The notes under the pieces are model-generated. The model searched no databases. It saw only the letters and a program-made list of their open reading frames with translations, and was not told where the DNA came from. DNA of 64,000 nt. Source: DATKUC01 sp964577375 (lineage in GTDB: Bacteria; Spirochaetota; Spirochaetia; DSM-27196; DATKUC01). The position numbers were made by a program, and so were the translations under genes. The stretch's first letter is position 1, and each line of letters starts with the position of its first letter. Below, piece by piece: positions 24,082-32,621 of this stretch. The stretch spans positions 20,995-84,994 of the forward strand of contig CAZNYW010000010.1 of NCBI GenBank assembly GCA_964577375.1, in the 5' to 3' direction.

Positions 24082-24098
24082 TTGTGCAAAATGCACAA
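24082..24098. promoter_or_regulatory. Perfect 17-bp palindrome upstream of V-ATPase operon 1
   Basis: Two 7-base arms, TTGTGCA (24082-24088) and TGCACAA (24092-24098), flank AAA. The centre lies about 70 bases before the predicted transcription start, a spacing used by CRP/FNR-type activators, and the sequence resembles that class of site. The regulator is unknown. Confidence 0.55.
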
Positions 24099-24124
24099 TT
24101 ATGTCCATATCTATACGAGCTTTC

Positions 24125-24153
24125 TTGAACGATTTGAACGTGTAGTGTAGAAT
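24125..24153 (+). promoter_or_regulatory. Predicted promoter of V-ATPase operon 1
   Basis: TTGAAC (24125-24130), exactly 17 bases, TAGAAT (24148-24153). Transcription would start near 24160, giving a leader of about 64 bases before the subunit E ATG. Confidence 0.65.
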
Positions 24154-24223
24154 GACAGCCGCCGCGGCATCTCTGTGTGCGGACGTATCATGCAACATGC
24201 CGATCTCTGCTTGAGAGGAACCT

Positions 24224-24838
24224 ATGGAAATTCAGTTGAATGAGCTGATCGAGAAGATCAAGACCGAAGGCGTTCAGTCCGCCGAACAGACGGCAGCCGG
24301 GATCGTAGCGGACGCCGAGAAGAGGGCGGCTTCGGCAGTGGAGCAGGCGAAGAAGGAGTCGGCCCGCATCATTGCAGACGCCCAGCAGCAGGCGGCCCGC
24401 TCCGAGCAGGCCGGCAGGGACGCCCTCAACCAGGCGGGCCGGGATCTGATCCTCAATGTGCAGGCACGGCTGAAGAACCTGTTCCAGGCAGTCGTCGCCG
24501 ATTCGGTCCGGGAGTCCTACAGGGCTTCGACCCTCGAGTCCGCCATCGTGGCGCTGGTCAGCGGCTGGCAGGGCGGCGATGTTGCCGAGCTGGCGGTTCA
24601 GCTGCCGGACGACCAGCTCGGGCAGCTCGAGAAGGGCCTTCGCGACCGCCTCGCAAAGGAGATCGAAAAGGGGCTCACGATAGAAGCGGCCCCGGGTCTC
24701 GAGGGAGGGTTCCGCCTTGCACGCAAGGACGGTGGGGCATACTACGACGTTTCAGCATCCACCATTGCAGCCATCCTCGCCGAATATCTCAATCCCGGTC
24801 TTGCCGAGCAGCTCCATAAGGCCGCCGACAGGGCGTAA
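24224..24838 (+). CDS. atpE: V-type ATPase subunit E (operon 1)
   Basis: A 204-residue peripheral-stalk subunit. The N-terminal half (residues ~5-85) is a long Ala/Glu/Lys/Gln-rich helix (IVADAEKRAASAVEQAKKES) that pairs with a G-type subunit in other V-ATPases. The C-terminal half forms the head that contacts the catalytic subunits. Operon 1 shows no G subunit in its usual place. First gene of E, DUF2764, A, B, D, I, K. GAGAGG lies upstream of the ATG. Confidence 0.88.
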   Translation: MEIQLNELIEKIKTEGVQSAEQTAAGIVADAEKRAASAVEQAKKESARIIADAQQQAARSEQAGRDALNQAGRDLILNVQARLKNLFQAVVADSVRESYRASTLESAIVALVSGWQGGDVAELAVQLPDDQLGQLEKGLRDRLAKEIEKGLTIEAAPGLEGGFRLARKDGGAYYDVSASTIAAILAEYLNPGLAEQLHKAADRA

Positions 24839-24855
24839 CGCAAGGACAGGTCTCG

Positions 24856-25440
24856 GTGAGCAAGTATTTCTACGCGGTGGCAACGCTGCCCTACCTGAGC
24901 TACGAAAGCGAAGCTTTCATGGATCCGGCCGACTTTCTCGAGTTCTGCAGTTACCAGCTGCATCGCGACGATTTTGCGGCAATCTCGGCTCTGTCGCTCG
25001 TGCCTGAGGTATCGACGCAGCCACCGTCCGACGGGGTGGCCCGCTTCATGCGTTTCGAACGGGGAGTGCGAAACGCGCTCGTCCGTCACCGCGCAGCCAG
25101 GGCCGGAATCGACGGGTCGGACTTCATCGCAACCGATCGCACCGGGAACGATCTTTCGGATGATACGGCGGCATCGGAGCTGGCACGCGCCGCATTTTCG
25201 GCGACGGTCACCTCTCCGATTCAGGCTGAAGAGATCCTGGACAGGGGACGATGGTCGCTTCTCGATGATATCGAGGCAAGCCACCATTTCGACTTCGACA
25301 ATCTGGCTGTCTACTACTTTCGCCTGCTCATCCTTTCGCGAAAAACGCGGCGTACCCGAGAGCGTGGAATCGCCGGCTACGAATCTGAATACGGAAAAAT
25401 CACCCAGTCAATGGGCAACCCGGCAAATCCTGGAGCATAG
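24856..25440 (+). CDS. DUF2764 protein, possible divergent V-ATPase subunit C
   Basis: A 194-residue protein starting with GTG, of the DUF2764 family found in spirochaete V-ATPase operons between E and A. The opening KYFYAVATLPYLSYESEAFM is typical. It is mostly helical, with no signal or membrane segment. Operon 1 has no recognisable subunit C or F, and this gene takes the place next to E where C usually stands, so it may connect rotor and membrane ring. That role is inference. It sits 17 bases after atpE and three bases before atpA. Confidence 0.8.
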   Translation: MSKYFYAVATLPYLSYESEAFMDPADFLEFCSYQLHRDDFAAISALSLVPEVSTQPPSDGVARFMRFERGVRNALVRHRAARAGIDGSDFIATDRTGNDLSDDTAASELARAAFSATVTSPIQAEEILDRGRWSLLDDIEASHHFDFDNLAVYYFRLLILSRKTRRTRERGIAGYESEYGKITQSMGNPANPGA

Positions 25441-25443
25441 ACA

Positions 25444-27237
25444 ATGAGTCATGGCAATGTAATCGGTGTCAACGGAAACATGATAACCGTCCAGACCGAC
25501 GGAAACGTCTCGATGAACGAGGTCGGATATGTGGTCCTGGGGGACAAACGGCTGAAGTCCGAAATTATCCGGATTCGCGGCGACCATGCCGAAATGCAGG
25601 TTTTCGAAATGACCCGGGGAATCGGGATTGGAGACCCGGTCGAGTTTTCCTCCGATATGCTGGCGGTAACGCTCGGGCCGGGCCTGCTCGGGCAGATCTA
25701 CGACGGACTGCAGAATCCGCTTCCTGAGCTCGCCGAACAGTGCGGTTTTTTTCTCGAGCGCGGTGTCTACCTCTCGCCGCTCGACAACGGAGCGAAATGG
25801 AAGTTCACCCCGACGGTGAAGCCCGGAGATACCGTCGGCAGTTCCGATATGCTCGGCTGGGTGCCGGAGGGTATTTTCGAGCACCGGATCATGGTGCCCT
25901 TCTATCTCAACGAGAGCTACACGGTCGAAACGATCGCCGATGCCGGCGAGTACAGGGTTGCCGATCAGATCGCGACGCTCAAGGACGCGCGTGGCAACAC
26001 CGTGCCGGTCACCATGATCTTCCAGTGGCCGGTGAAGCGCGCGGTGAAGGCGTATGCCGAAAGAATGAAACCGACCGAACCGATGGTCACGAAGGTGCGC
26101 ATTATCGACACCTTTCTGCCGGTTGCGCGCGGCGGTACCTACTGCATCCCGGGCCCCTTCGGCGCGGGTAAGACCGTGCTTCAGCAGATCACCAGCCGTC
26201 ACGCCGAGGTGGACATCGTCATCATCGCGGCCTGCGGCGAGCGGGCCGGTGAGGTCGTCGAGACGCTCCGTGAGTTTCCGGAGCTGATCGACCCACGGAC
26301 CGGACGAACATTGATGGAACGGACCGTCATCATCTGCAATACTTCGTCCATGCCGGTCGCGGCGCGGGAAGCGTCGGTCTATACCGCCGTCACCATAGCG
26401 GAGTACTACCGGCAGATGGGCCTGAACGTCCTCCTCCTCGCCGATTCCACCTCCCGCTGGGCACAGGCAATGCGCGAAATGTCCGGCCGTCTGGAAGAGA
26501 TCCCGGGCGAAGAGGCCTTCCCGGCCTACCTCGAATCGGTCGTCGCTGCCTTCTACGAGCGTGCCGGTGTTGTCCGGCTGAAGGACGGCTCGACCGGCTC
26601 GGTAACAATCGGGGGTACGGTGAGCCCCGCAGGCGGCAACTTCGAAGAACCTGTCACCCAGGCGACGCTGAAAGTTGTCGGCGCCTTTCACGGACTTTCG
26701 CGCGAACGCTCCGACGCGCGCAAGTATCCGGCAATTCACCCGCTCGACAGCTGGAGCAAGTACCCCGGGCTCGTCGACACGGCCGAGACCGAATACGCAC
26801 GGGACATTCTCTTTCGGGGAAATGAAGTTTCCCAGATGATGAAGGTCGTCGGCGAAGAGGGCACCAGCCTCGACGATTTCATCGTCTACCAGAAGTCCGA
26901 CTTTCTCGATTCGGTCTATCTCCAGCAGAACTCGTTCGATCCGGTCGACGCGGCCATGCCGGTCGAACGGCAGCGATACGTGTTCGACATTCTCTTCCAT
27001 CTGCTCGCCTCCAAGCTCTCGCTCACCTCGAAGGACGAGGCGCGCACCTTCTTCGCGCAGCTGCGCCAGCGCTTTCTCGACTTCAACGGCAGCGAATGGA
27101 TGTCTGAGAGCTTCAAGAAGCTGGAAAAGGAAATCAGCGACACGGTTTCCGAAAAGAGCGCCGGCGAGGACGAGCGTGCCGCGCGCATCACCGCGGCCGC
27201 GTCTTCGGCGAGCGCACAGCCGGCGGCCGGGGCCTGA
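25444..27237 (+). CDS. atpA: V-type ATPase catalytic subunit A (operon 1)
   Basis: A 597-residue catalytic subunit that hydrolyses or makes ATP at the A/B interface. The P-loop GPFGAGKT is at residues 237-244, and the other family motifs follow: the glutamate in ACGERAGEV, DPRTGRTLMERT, NTSSMPVAAREAS and DSTSRWAQAMRE. The long insertion near residues 120-190 that marks A subunits is present. The C-terminus carries an extra Ala/Ser-rich tail. Length is normal for bacterial A subunits. Confidence 0.96.
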   Translation: MSHGNVIGVNGNMITVQTDGNVSMNEVGYVVLGDKRLKSEIIRIRGDHAEMQVFEMTRGIGIGDPVEFSSDMLAVTLGPGLLGQIYDGLQNPLPELAEQCGFFLERGVYLSPLDNGAKWKFTPTVKPGDTVGSSDMLGWVPEGIFEHRIMVPFYLNESYTVETIADAGEYRVADQIATLKDARGNTVPVTMIFQWPVKRAVKAYAERMKPTEPMVTKVRIIDTFLPVARGGTYCIPGPFGAGKTVLQQITSRHAEVDIVIIAACGERAGEVVETLREFPELIDPRTGRTLMERTVIICNTSSMPVAAREASVYTAVTIAEYYRQMGLNVLLLADSTSRWAQAMREMSGRLEEIPGEEAFPAYLESVVAAFYERAGVVRLKDGSTGSVTIGGTVSPAGGNFEEPVTQATLKVVGAFHGLSRERSDARKYPAIHPLDSWSKYPGLVDTAETEYARDILFRGNEVSQMMKVVGEEGTSLDDFIVYQKSDFLDSVYLQQNSFDPVDAAMPVERQRYVFDILFHLLASKLSLTSKDEARTFFAQLRQRFLDFNGSEWMSESFKKLEKEISDTVSEKSAGEDERAARITAAASSASAQPAAGA

Positions 27238-27258
27238 GAACACTCAAGGGGAAGAACG

Positions 27259-28587
27259 ATGCGAAAAGTATATAGCAGAATTGAATCGATCGCCGGAAAC
27301 GTCATCACGGTTACAGCGGAAGGTGTGAAGTACGGCGAGCTCGCGATGGTGCAGTCCTCCCACGGAGCATCGCTCGCAGAGGTAATCCGGCTGCGGAACC
27401 AGTCGGTTTCGCTGCAGGTCTACGCGGGCGGTCGCGGCATCTCCACCGGTGACGAGGTTCGTTTCCTCGGTCATCCGATGCAGGTCTCCTTCTCCGATAA
27501 TCTGATGGGCCGCGTCTTCGACGGCTCCGGGCGTCCGCGCGACAAGGGCCCGTCTCTGGAAGAGAATCTCATCGAAATCGGCGGCCCTTCGGTAAATCCG
27601 GCGAAACGCATCATTCCGCGAAACATGGTTCGCACCGGAATCCCGATGATCGATCTGTTCAACACGCTGGTGGAGTCTCAGAAGCTTCCGGTTTTTTCGG
27701 TCTCCGGTGAGCCGTACAATCCTCTGCTTGCCCGCATCGCCATGCAGGCCGAGGTCGACCTCATCATTCTCGGCGGCATGGGGCTCAAGTACGACGACTT
27801 CCTGTTCTTCCGTGACACCCTCGAGCAGGGCGGAGCGATGTCACGCACGATAATGTTCGTTCACACCGCGAGCGACCCGACGGTAGAGTGCCTCCTTGTG
27901 CCCGACATTTCGCTTGCAGTTGCCGAGCGCTTCGCTCTCAACGGAAAGCGCGTGCTGGTGCTTCTGACCGATATGACCAACTTTTCCGACGCGCTGAAGG
28001 AGATTTCCATCACGATGGAGCAGGTTCCTTCCAACCGTGGCTACCCTGGAGATCTCTACAGCCAGCTCGCGGCCCGCTACGAAAAGGCGGTCGACTTCGA
28101 AGGTTCCGGGTCGATCACGATCCTCGGCGTCACCACCATGCCCGGCGACGACGTCACGCACCCGGTACCGGACAACACGGGCTACATCACCGAAGGCCAG
28201 TACTACCTCCGCAACGGCCGCATCGAGCCCTTCGGGTCGCTGTCGCGGCTGAAGCAGCTCGTCAACAGCAAGACCCGCGGCGATCATCGCGCCCTGATGG
28301 ACGGCATGATCAAGCTCTACGCCCAGTACCGCGAGTCGGTCGAAAAACGCTCGATGGGCTTCCGGATGTCCGAATGGGACCAGAAGCTGCTGAAATACGG
28401 CGAAATCTTCGAGCGTGACATGATGGACCTCTCGGTCAACGTTCCTCTCGAGCAGGCACTCGACAAGGGCTGGGAGATCCTCGCTGAATGCTTCACGCCT
28501 GCGGAAACCGGTCTGCGCACGGAGCTGCTTCGGCAGTTCTGGCCTGACAAGGCCGCCGTTGGAGCCACGAAGGAGGAGGTGGCCTGA
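27259..28587 (+). CDS. atpB: V-type ATPase regulatory subunit B (operon 1)
   Basis: A 442-residue non-catalytic nucleotide-binding subunit. The true P-loop is absent; the matching region reads FSVSGEPYNPL, as expected for B. Diagnostic stretches are GRVFDGSGRPRD, TGIPMIDLFNTLVESQKLP, LLTDMTNFSDALKEIS and GYPGDLYSQLAARYEKA. Slightly shorter than the B of operon 2 (471 residues), mostly at the C-terminus. It starts 21 bases after atpA. Confidence 0.95.
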   Translation: MRKVYSRIESIAGNVITVTAEGVKYGELAMVQSSHGASLAEVIRLRNQSVSLQVYAGGRGISTGDEVRFLGHPMQVSFSDNLMGRVFDGSGRPRDKGPSLEENLIEIGGPSVNPAKRIIPRNMVRTGIPMIDLFNTLVESQKLPVFSVSGEPYNPLLARIAMQAEVDLIILGGMGLKYDDFLFFRDTLEQGGAMSRTIMFVHTASDPTVECLLVPDISLAVAERFALNGKRVLVLLTDMTNFSDALKEISITMEQVPSNRGYPGDLYSQLAARYEKAVDFEGSGSITILGVTTMPGDDVTHPVPDNTGYITEGQYYLRNGRIEPFGSLSRLKQLVNSKTRGDHRALMDGMIKLYAQYRESVEKRSMGFRMSEWDQKLLKYGEIFERDMMDLSVNVPLEQALDKGWEILAECFTPAETGLRTELLRQFWPDKAAVGATKEEVA

Positions 28588-28589
28588 CC

Positions 28590-29189
28590 ATGGCCGTCAA
28601 GCTCACCAAGAACGAGCTCAAGAACCAGAAGGACGCTCTGAGGCGGTTCGAGCGCTACCTCCCGACGCTCCAGCTGAAGAAACAGCAGCTGCAGATGGTC
28701 ATCCGGCAGGTGGAGGCTCACGAGCGGCAGAAACGGGAGGCCAAACAGAAGGTCGTCGACGAGATTATGAACTGGGTCGGCGTCTTCGGCGAAGAGGTGG
28801 GACTCTCGGAGCTGCTTTACGTCGAGGAGCTCATCGTCACCACCGGAAACATCGCCGGTATCGATATCCCGGTGTTCGAGGATATCCGGTTCCAGGAGCG
28901 CTCCTACGACCTGTACCGGTATCCGCTCTGGGTCGACCGCGCGCTCGACCGGCTCAAGGAGCTGGTTCGGCTCGACGCGGAGGTGGCAATTCTGCAGAAG
29001 CAGCAGGAGCTTCTGGGAGAAGAGCTCAGGATTACCACCCAGCGCGTCAACCTTTTCGAGAAGGTGAAGATCCCGCAGACCCGTGAGAACATTCGCCACA
29101 TAAGGATCTACCTCGGCGACGAGCAGACGGCGGCCGTTGTTCGCGGAAAGATTGCGAAGAACAACATAACCAGAGGGTTGTCATCATGA
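28590..29189 (+). CDS. atpD: V-type ATPase central-stalk subunit D (operon 1)
   Basis: A 199-residue rotor axle subunit made of two long helices, as seen by the charged, heptad-like N-terminus (KLTKNELKNQKDALRRFERY) and C-terminus (LRITTQRVNLFEKVKIPQTRENIRHIRIYLGDE). The signature KIPQTRENI near the C-terminus is typical of D. Two bases separate it from atpB, and its stop overlaps the start of atpI. Confidence 0.93.
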   Translation: MAVKLTKNELKNQKDALRRFERYLPTLQLKKQQLQMVIRQVEAHERQKREAKQKVVDEIMNWVGVFGEEVGLSELLYVEELIVTTGNIAGIDIPVFEDIRFQERSYDLYRYPLWVDRALDRLKELVRLDAEVAILQKQQELLGEELRITTQRVNLFEKVKIPQTRENIRHIRIYLGDEQTAAVVRGKIAKNNITRGLSS

Positions 29190-31036
29190 TCGTGCCGATG
29201 AAGAAGGTGTGGGTCTTCACGACCGAAAAAAGCCGCTCTGAAACCATAGAGCGGCTGAAGGACGTCGGGGTCGTGCACGTTGAGATGAAGGAAGTTCATA
29301 CCGAAAAGCTCGGCGATCTCCTGCAGCAGCGCCAGAGTCTGGAGCGCGCACTGCAGGTCCTTCCGCTGGAGGCAAAGGGCGAGGCCGGGATCTCGGTCAT
29401 GCCTGAAGATCCGGTCGCCCGCGGGCTCGAAGCGGCGGAGGAGCTTCAGACTCTGCAGGAGCGGCTCAATGGGCTGATGGAGACTTCGGATCGCCTTCTG
29501 AAAGAGCGAACATCCGCGGAGCCCTGGGGTAACTATGACCCCGACGACATCCGCATGCTCCGCAAAAAGGGAATATTTCTCAGGCTCTACTCCGTGACTC
29601 CCGAGGAGTTCGACACCTTTCCCGAGGAGGCACAGCTCATCGTTCTGCACCGCGCAAAACAGCTGATTCGCTGCGTCGCTGTGTCTCGAAGCGACGACGA
29701 GATATTCGAGCCGGACGAGTCCGGGCTTCCGTCACACAGCTACGAGCGGCTCACGCAGATGATCTCGGAAAACGAGACCGCCCGGCAGGAGCTGCAGTCT
29801 CATATCGCGGAGCAGGCGGGCTACCGCGCCCTTCTCCATGAGGCGATCGCCCGCATCGACGAGCAGATCGAATTCGATACGGTCCACGACGGAATGGAAG
29901 AGCAGGAGGGAATCCGGTACCTCTCAGGCTACGTGCCTGAACCGCGGGCCGAGCAACTGCGGGAGGCGGCAAAACGGCACCAGTGGGGACTCCTGATCCG
30001 CGATCCCGATGAGGAGGAAGAGGTCCCGACGGTAGTCCACAACTCGCGATGGATCGACATCATCAAACCGCTCTTCCAGTTCCTCGGAATTCTCCCGGGC
30101 TACTGGGAGCGGGATACCAGCTTCTGGTTCCTCGGTTTCCTCACGATATTTTTCGCCATCCTCATCGGCGATGCAGGCTACGGGTTCCTCATTCTGGCGG
30201 GAACCGTCTACGGCATGATCAGGTCGAAACGCGCGACCGGCCGGGTGGCAGACATGCTGATCCTCGTCGCGGTATTTGCGGTTGCGACGATCCTCTGGGG
30301 AGCAGTCACCGCCACGTGGTTCGGGCTTCCCGGCGTGCAGAATCTCGCGCCGTTCACCTACTTCGTGATCCCGGGGATATCGATCTTCTCGCCGTCGAGC
30401 ACACGCACCGTCGAGTTCATCTGCTTTGCCATCGCGGTCGCTCAGCTCTGCCTCGCGCACATCTGGAACCTCCTCCAGGAGCTGCGGGGAAAATACCCGC
30501 TCCGGGCGCTCGCGCAGCTTGGCTGGTTCGTCATCGTGCTCGCGGGTTACAACGTGGCCCTCAACCTGGTGATCAGCCAGACCGACTATCCGATTCTGTC
30601 GGTTGCCTGGTACGGCGCAGGCGTCGGTGTGCTCCTCGTTCTGTTCTTCGGCGAACAGGCCGGGAACTTTCTCAAGGGCATCAGGAGCGGGTTGAATGTA
30701 GCAAAGATCTTCACGACACTGCTCAGCAGCATAAGCGCATTCGGCGACATCGTCTCCTACATCCGCCTCTTCGCGGTGGGACTCGCAACCGTCGCCATCG
30801 CGCAGAGCTTCAACAGCATGGCCGCCGGCATGGCGCAGAGCGGCGTGGTCGGGATCATCGCGGCCGTGCTCGTGGTGCTCGTCGGGCACACGCTAAACCT
30901 GCTGATGGCGGCTCTGGCAATAATCGTCCATGGCGTGCGGCTCAACGTGCTCGAGTTCTCGAGCCATCTGGGGCTGGAGTGGAAGGGAACGGCGTACAAA
31001 CCCTTTGCGCGTACGCCGGAGGAGCAGGGCGCGTAA
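29186..31036 (+). CDS. atpI: V-type ATPase membrane subunit I / a (operon 1)
   Basis: A 616-residue stator subunit. The N-terminal ~300 residues form the cytoplasmic arm with coiled coils. The C-terminal half has about seven to eight membrane helices, beginning at GILPGYWERDTSFWFLGF and including DIVSYIRLFAVGLATVAIA and the family ending HGVRLNVLEFSSHLGLEW. This half forms the ion half-channels beside the K ring. It overlaps atpD by four bases and is followed by an unusually long 97-base gap before atpK. Confidence 0.93.
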   Translation: MIVPMKKVWVFTTEKSRSETIERLKDVGVVHVEMKEVHTEKLGDLLQQRQSLERALQVLPLEAKGEAGISVMPEDPVARGLEAAEELQTLQERLNGLMETSDRLLKERTSAEPWGNYDPDDIRMLRKKGIFLRLYSVTPEEFDTFPEEAQLIVLHRAKQLIRCVAVSRSDDEIFEPDESGLPSHSYERLTQMISENETARQELQSHIAEQAGYRALLHEAIARIDEQIEFDTVHDGMEEQEGIRYLSGYVPEPRAEQLREAAKRHQWGLLIRDPDEEEEVPTVVHNSRWIDIIKPLFQFLGILPGYWERDTSFWFLGFLTIFFAILIGDAGYGFLILAGTVYGMIRSKRATGRVADMLILVAVFAVATILWGAVTATWFGLPGVQNLAPFTYFVIPGISIFSPSSTRTVEFICFAIAVAQLCLAHIWNLLQELRGKYPLRALAQLGWFVIVLAGYNVALNLVISQTDYPILSVAWYGAGVGVLLVLFFGEQAGNFLKGIRSGLNVAKIFTTLLSSISAFGDIVSYIRLFAVGLATVAIAQSFNSMAAGMAQSGVVGIIAAVLVVLVGHTLNLLMAALAIIVHGVRLNVLEFSSHLGLEWKGTAYKPFARTPEEQGA

Positions 31037-31066
31037 ATGAGCACGCCGGTGAATTTAGAGAGTCTA

Positions 31067-31089
31067 GCGGGGGCCGTGGGCCGGACCGC
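31067..31089 (+). other. Intercistronic stem-loop between atpI and atpK (operon 1)
   Basis: A predicted GC-rich hairpin: outer stem 31067-31070 with 31086-31089, inner stem 31072-31075 with 31079-31082, loop GTG. It lies in the only long gap of the operon, just upstream of the gene for the multi-copy K subunit. It could protect or process mRNA so that K is made in excess. There is no T tract, so a terminator is unlikely. Confidence 0.4.
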
Positions 31090-31133
31090 CTCGAGATAAA
31101 CGACAGGAACGTAGGTCGAAAGGAGACTTGATA

Positions 31134-31571
31134 ATGAACTTCGGATTGATCAGTATGGGCGCAGTGCTCGCGTTTGCTGCGATCGGCTCGGCCCTGGGAG
31201 CTGGCGAAGCGGGCCAGTCTGCCATAGGAGCGTGGAAAAAGTGCTATGCCCAGAACAAACCGGCGCCGTTCCTCCTCATCGCGTTCGTTGGTGCCCCGCT
31301 GACCCAGACCATCTATGGCCTGATCGTCATGGGTGCGATTCGGACCGCAGCGGCGAGCGGAAAGGCAGATCCGTGGATGCTGCTGGGCGCAGGCCTCGGC
31401 GGACTGGCGATGGGCATGTCGGCCTGGTTTCAGGGCCGCAGCGGCGCGGCTGCGTGCGATGCCTACGTCGACAGTGGCAAGGGCTTCGCGAACTACATCC
31501 TCGTGCTGGGCATCCTCGAGACCGTGGCACTCTTCGTGATGGTCTTCCTTCTCGGAGCACTCGCCGGGTGA
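31134..31571 (+). CDS. atpK: V-type ATPase rotor-ring subunit K, four-helix form (operon 1)
   Basis: A 145-residue proteolipid with four membrane helices (two fused hairpins). Residues matching the Na+ site of the Enterococcus hirae ring are all present: T57-Q58 (APLTQ), Q100 (WFQGRSG) and the single carboxylate E129 (LGILETVALF). The Q-to-E spacing of 29 equals that of E. hirae (110 to 139). The first hairpin lacks a carboxylate, so there is one ion site per four helices. The ATG at 31134 is chosen because AAAGGAG lies 8 bases upstream; a TTG at 31128 is too close to it. Confidence 0.93.
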   Translation: MNFGLISMGAVLAFAAIGSALGAGEAGQSAIGAWKKCYAQNKPAPFLLIAFVGAPLTQTIYGLIVMGAIRTAAASGKADPWMLLGAGLGGLAMGMSAWFQGRSGAAACDAYVDSGKGFANYILVLGILETVALFVMVFLLGALAG

Positions 31572-31580
31572 GAGGCAGCT

Positions 31581-32594
31581 ATGCGTGGTGAGTTACGTTT
31601 CGAAGCGAATCGAACACCACGAGCATCTATCGTAATCCTTCTCTTTCTGGCGGCGGCGCTCTTCTTTCCGGGGGCGCCGCTGTTTGCGCAGACGGATAAA
31701 TCCAATCCGCCCGGCGTATGGCCACCGTTCGACGCGCGGGAGTTCGGGCAGCTTCCCACCGGGACGCCGTCCTGGGTCTACTATCAGGAAGGACGCAGGC
31801 TGTTCGACCAGGGAGAGTTCGGGCGAGCGCTCGTCTCCTACCGAAAGGCAATAGAAACACAGCCTGAGCAGAAGTTTCCGGAGGCCGAACTCGGAATCGG
31901 CATGGTCTACGAGCGTGAAGGCGAGTCGGCCCTCGCCATCCAGCACCTCGAGCAGGCCGTTGCACAGCGGAAGCTGTTCTACATTCCCGAGAACTATTAC
32001 ACGGCGCTCTACGAGCTGGCCGGCATATACAAACGGCAGCAGAACTACCGTGACTACGAAAACGCTCTCGTCTCCATCGTGGAGGATGATGCGAAGTTCT
32101 CAAATCCGGAGCTGGCAATTTCCCGCCCCGCCTACCGGAACACGCTCGAGCAGGACGGGCTCAACAAGCTGGTGCTGCTCTACCGGCTCAGCGATGATTT
32201 CTCGCTCACGGCTCACCTCGATCTCGGCATCTTCTACGTGAGCACGGGAAAATACTCCGATGCGGCCGACAATCTCCTGTTCTCGACGCTCAAGATCATT
32301 TCGCAGGCCATTACCGCCTATCTTGCCATCGCACCCGACTACCAGTTCACCACCATGACGGACTTTCTCGATCGCGTCCGCAAAATTCCGGACATCGAAG
32401 ACTACCTGTCGAACCGGCAGCTCTATCAGAGCCTCTATTTTCTCGCCGCGGCGATGTACGGCCAGAATTTTGCGTCACGGGCGCGGGAGATATGGCAGCT
32501 CGTGGCGGGGCGGCAGGAAGCGGGCCCCTGGCAGGCGCGGGCGCGGTCCCGCGTCCTTCATCCACGGCTCGAGCCCCAGCTCGACACCCACTGA
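31581..32594 (+). CDS. Secreted TPR-like protein at the end of V-ATPase operon 1
   Basis: A 337-residue protein with a signal peptide (about residues 1-36, cleavage near PLFAQ) and two to three TPR-like helix pairs around residues 63-140 (WVYYQEGRRLFDQGEFGRALVSYRKAIETQ). The rest is helical. A gene of this type also follows atpK in Borrelia, suggesting a conserved though unknown role. It starts 9 bases after atpK with a GAGGCAG site, so it is likely cotranscribed. It would act in the periplasm or at a membrane. Confidence 0.75.
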   Translation: MRGELRFEANRTPRASIVILLFLAAALFFPGAPLFAQTDKSNPPGVWPPFDAREFGQLPTGTPSWVYYQEGRRLFDQGEFGRALVSYRKAIETQPEQKFPEAELGIGMVYEREGESALAIQHLEQAVAQRKLFYIPENYYTALYELAGIYKRQQNYRDYENALVSIVEDDAKFSNPELAISRPAYRNTLEQDGLNKLVLLYRLSDDFSLTAHLDLGIFYVSTGKYSDAADNLLFSTLKIISQAITAYLAIAPDYQFTTMTDFLDRVRKIPDIEDYLSNRQLYQSLYFLAAAMYGQNFASRAREIWQLVAGRQEAGPWQARARSRVLHPRLEPQLDTH

Positions 32595-32621
32595 ACCCCG
32601 CGCGAACGGCGCTGGACGCAC

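Noticed and set aside
25408..27243. A 611-codon minus-strand ORF opposite atpA of operon 1
   Set aside because: Antisense shadow of a catalytic V-ATPase subunit; no start signal or protein-like features.
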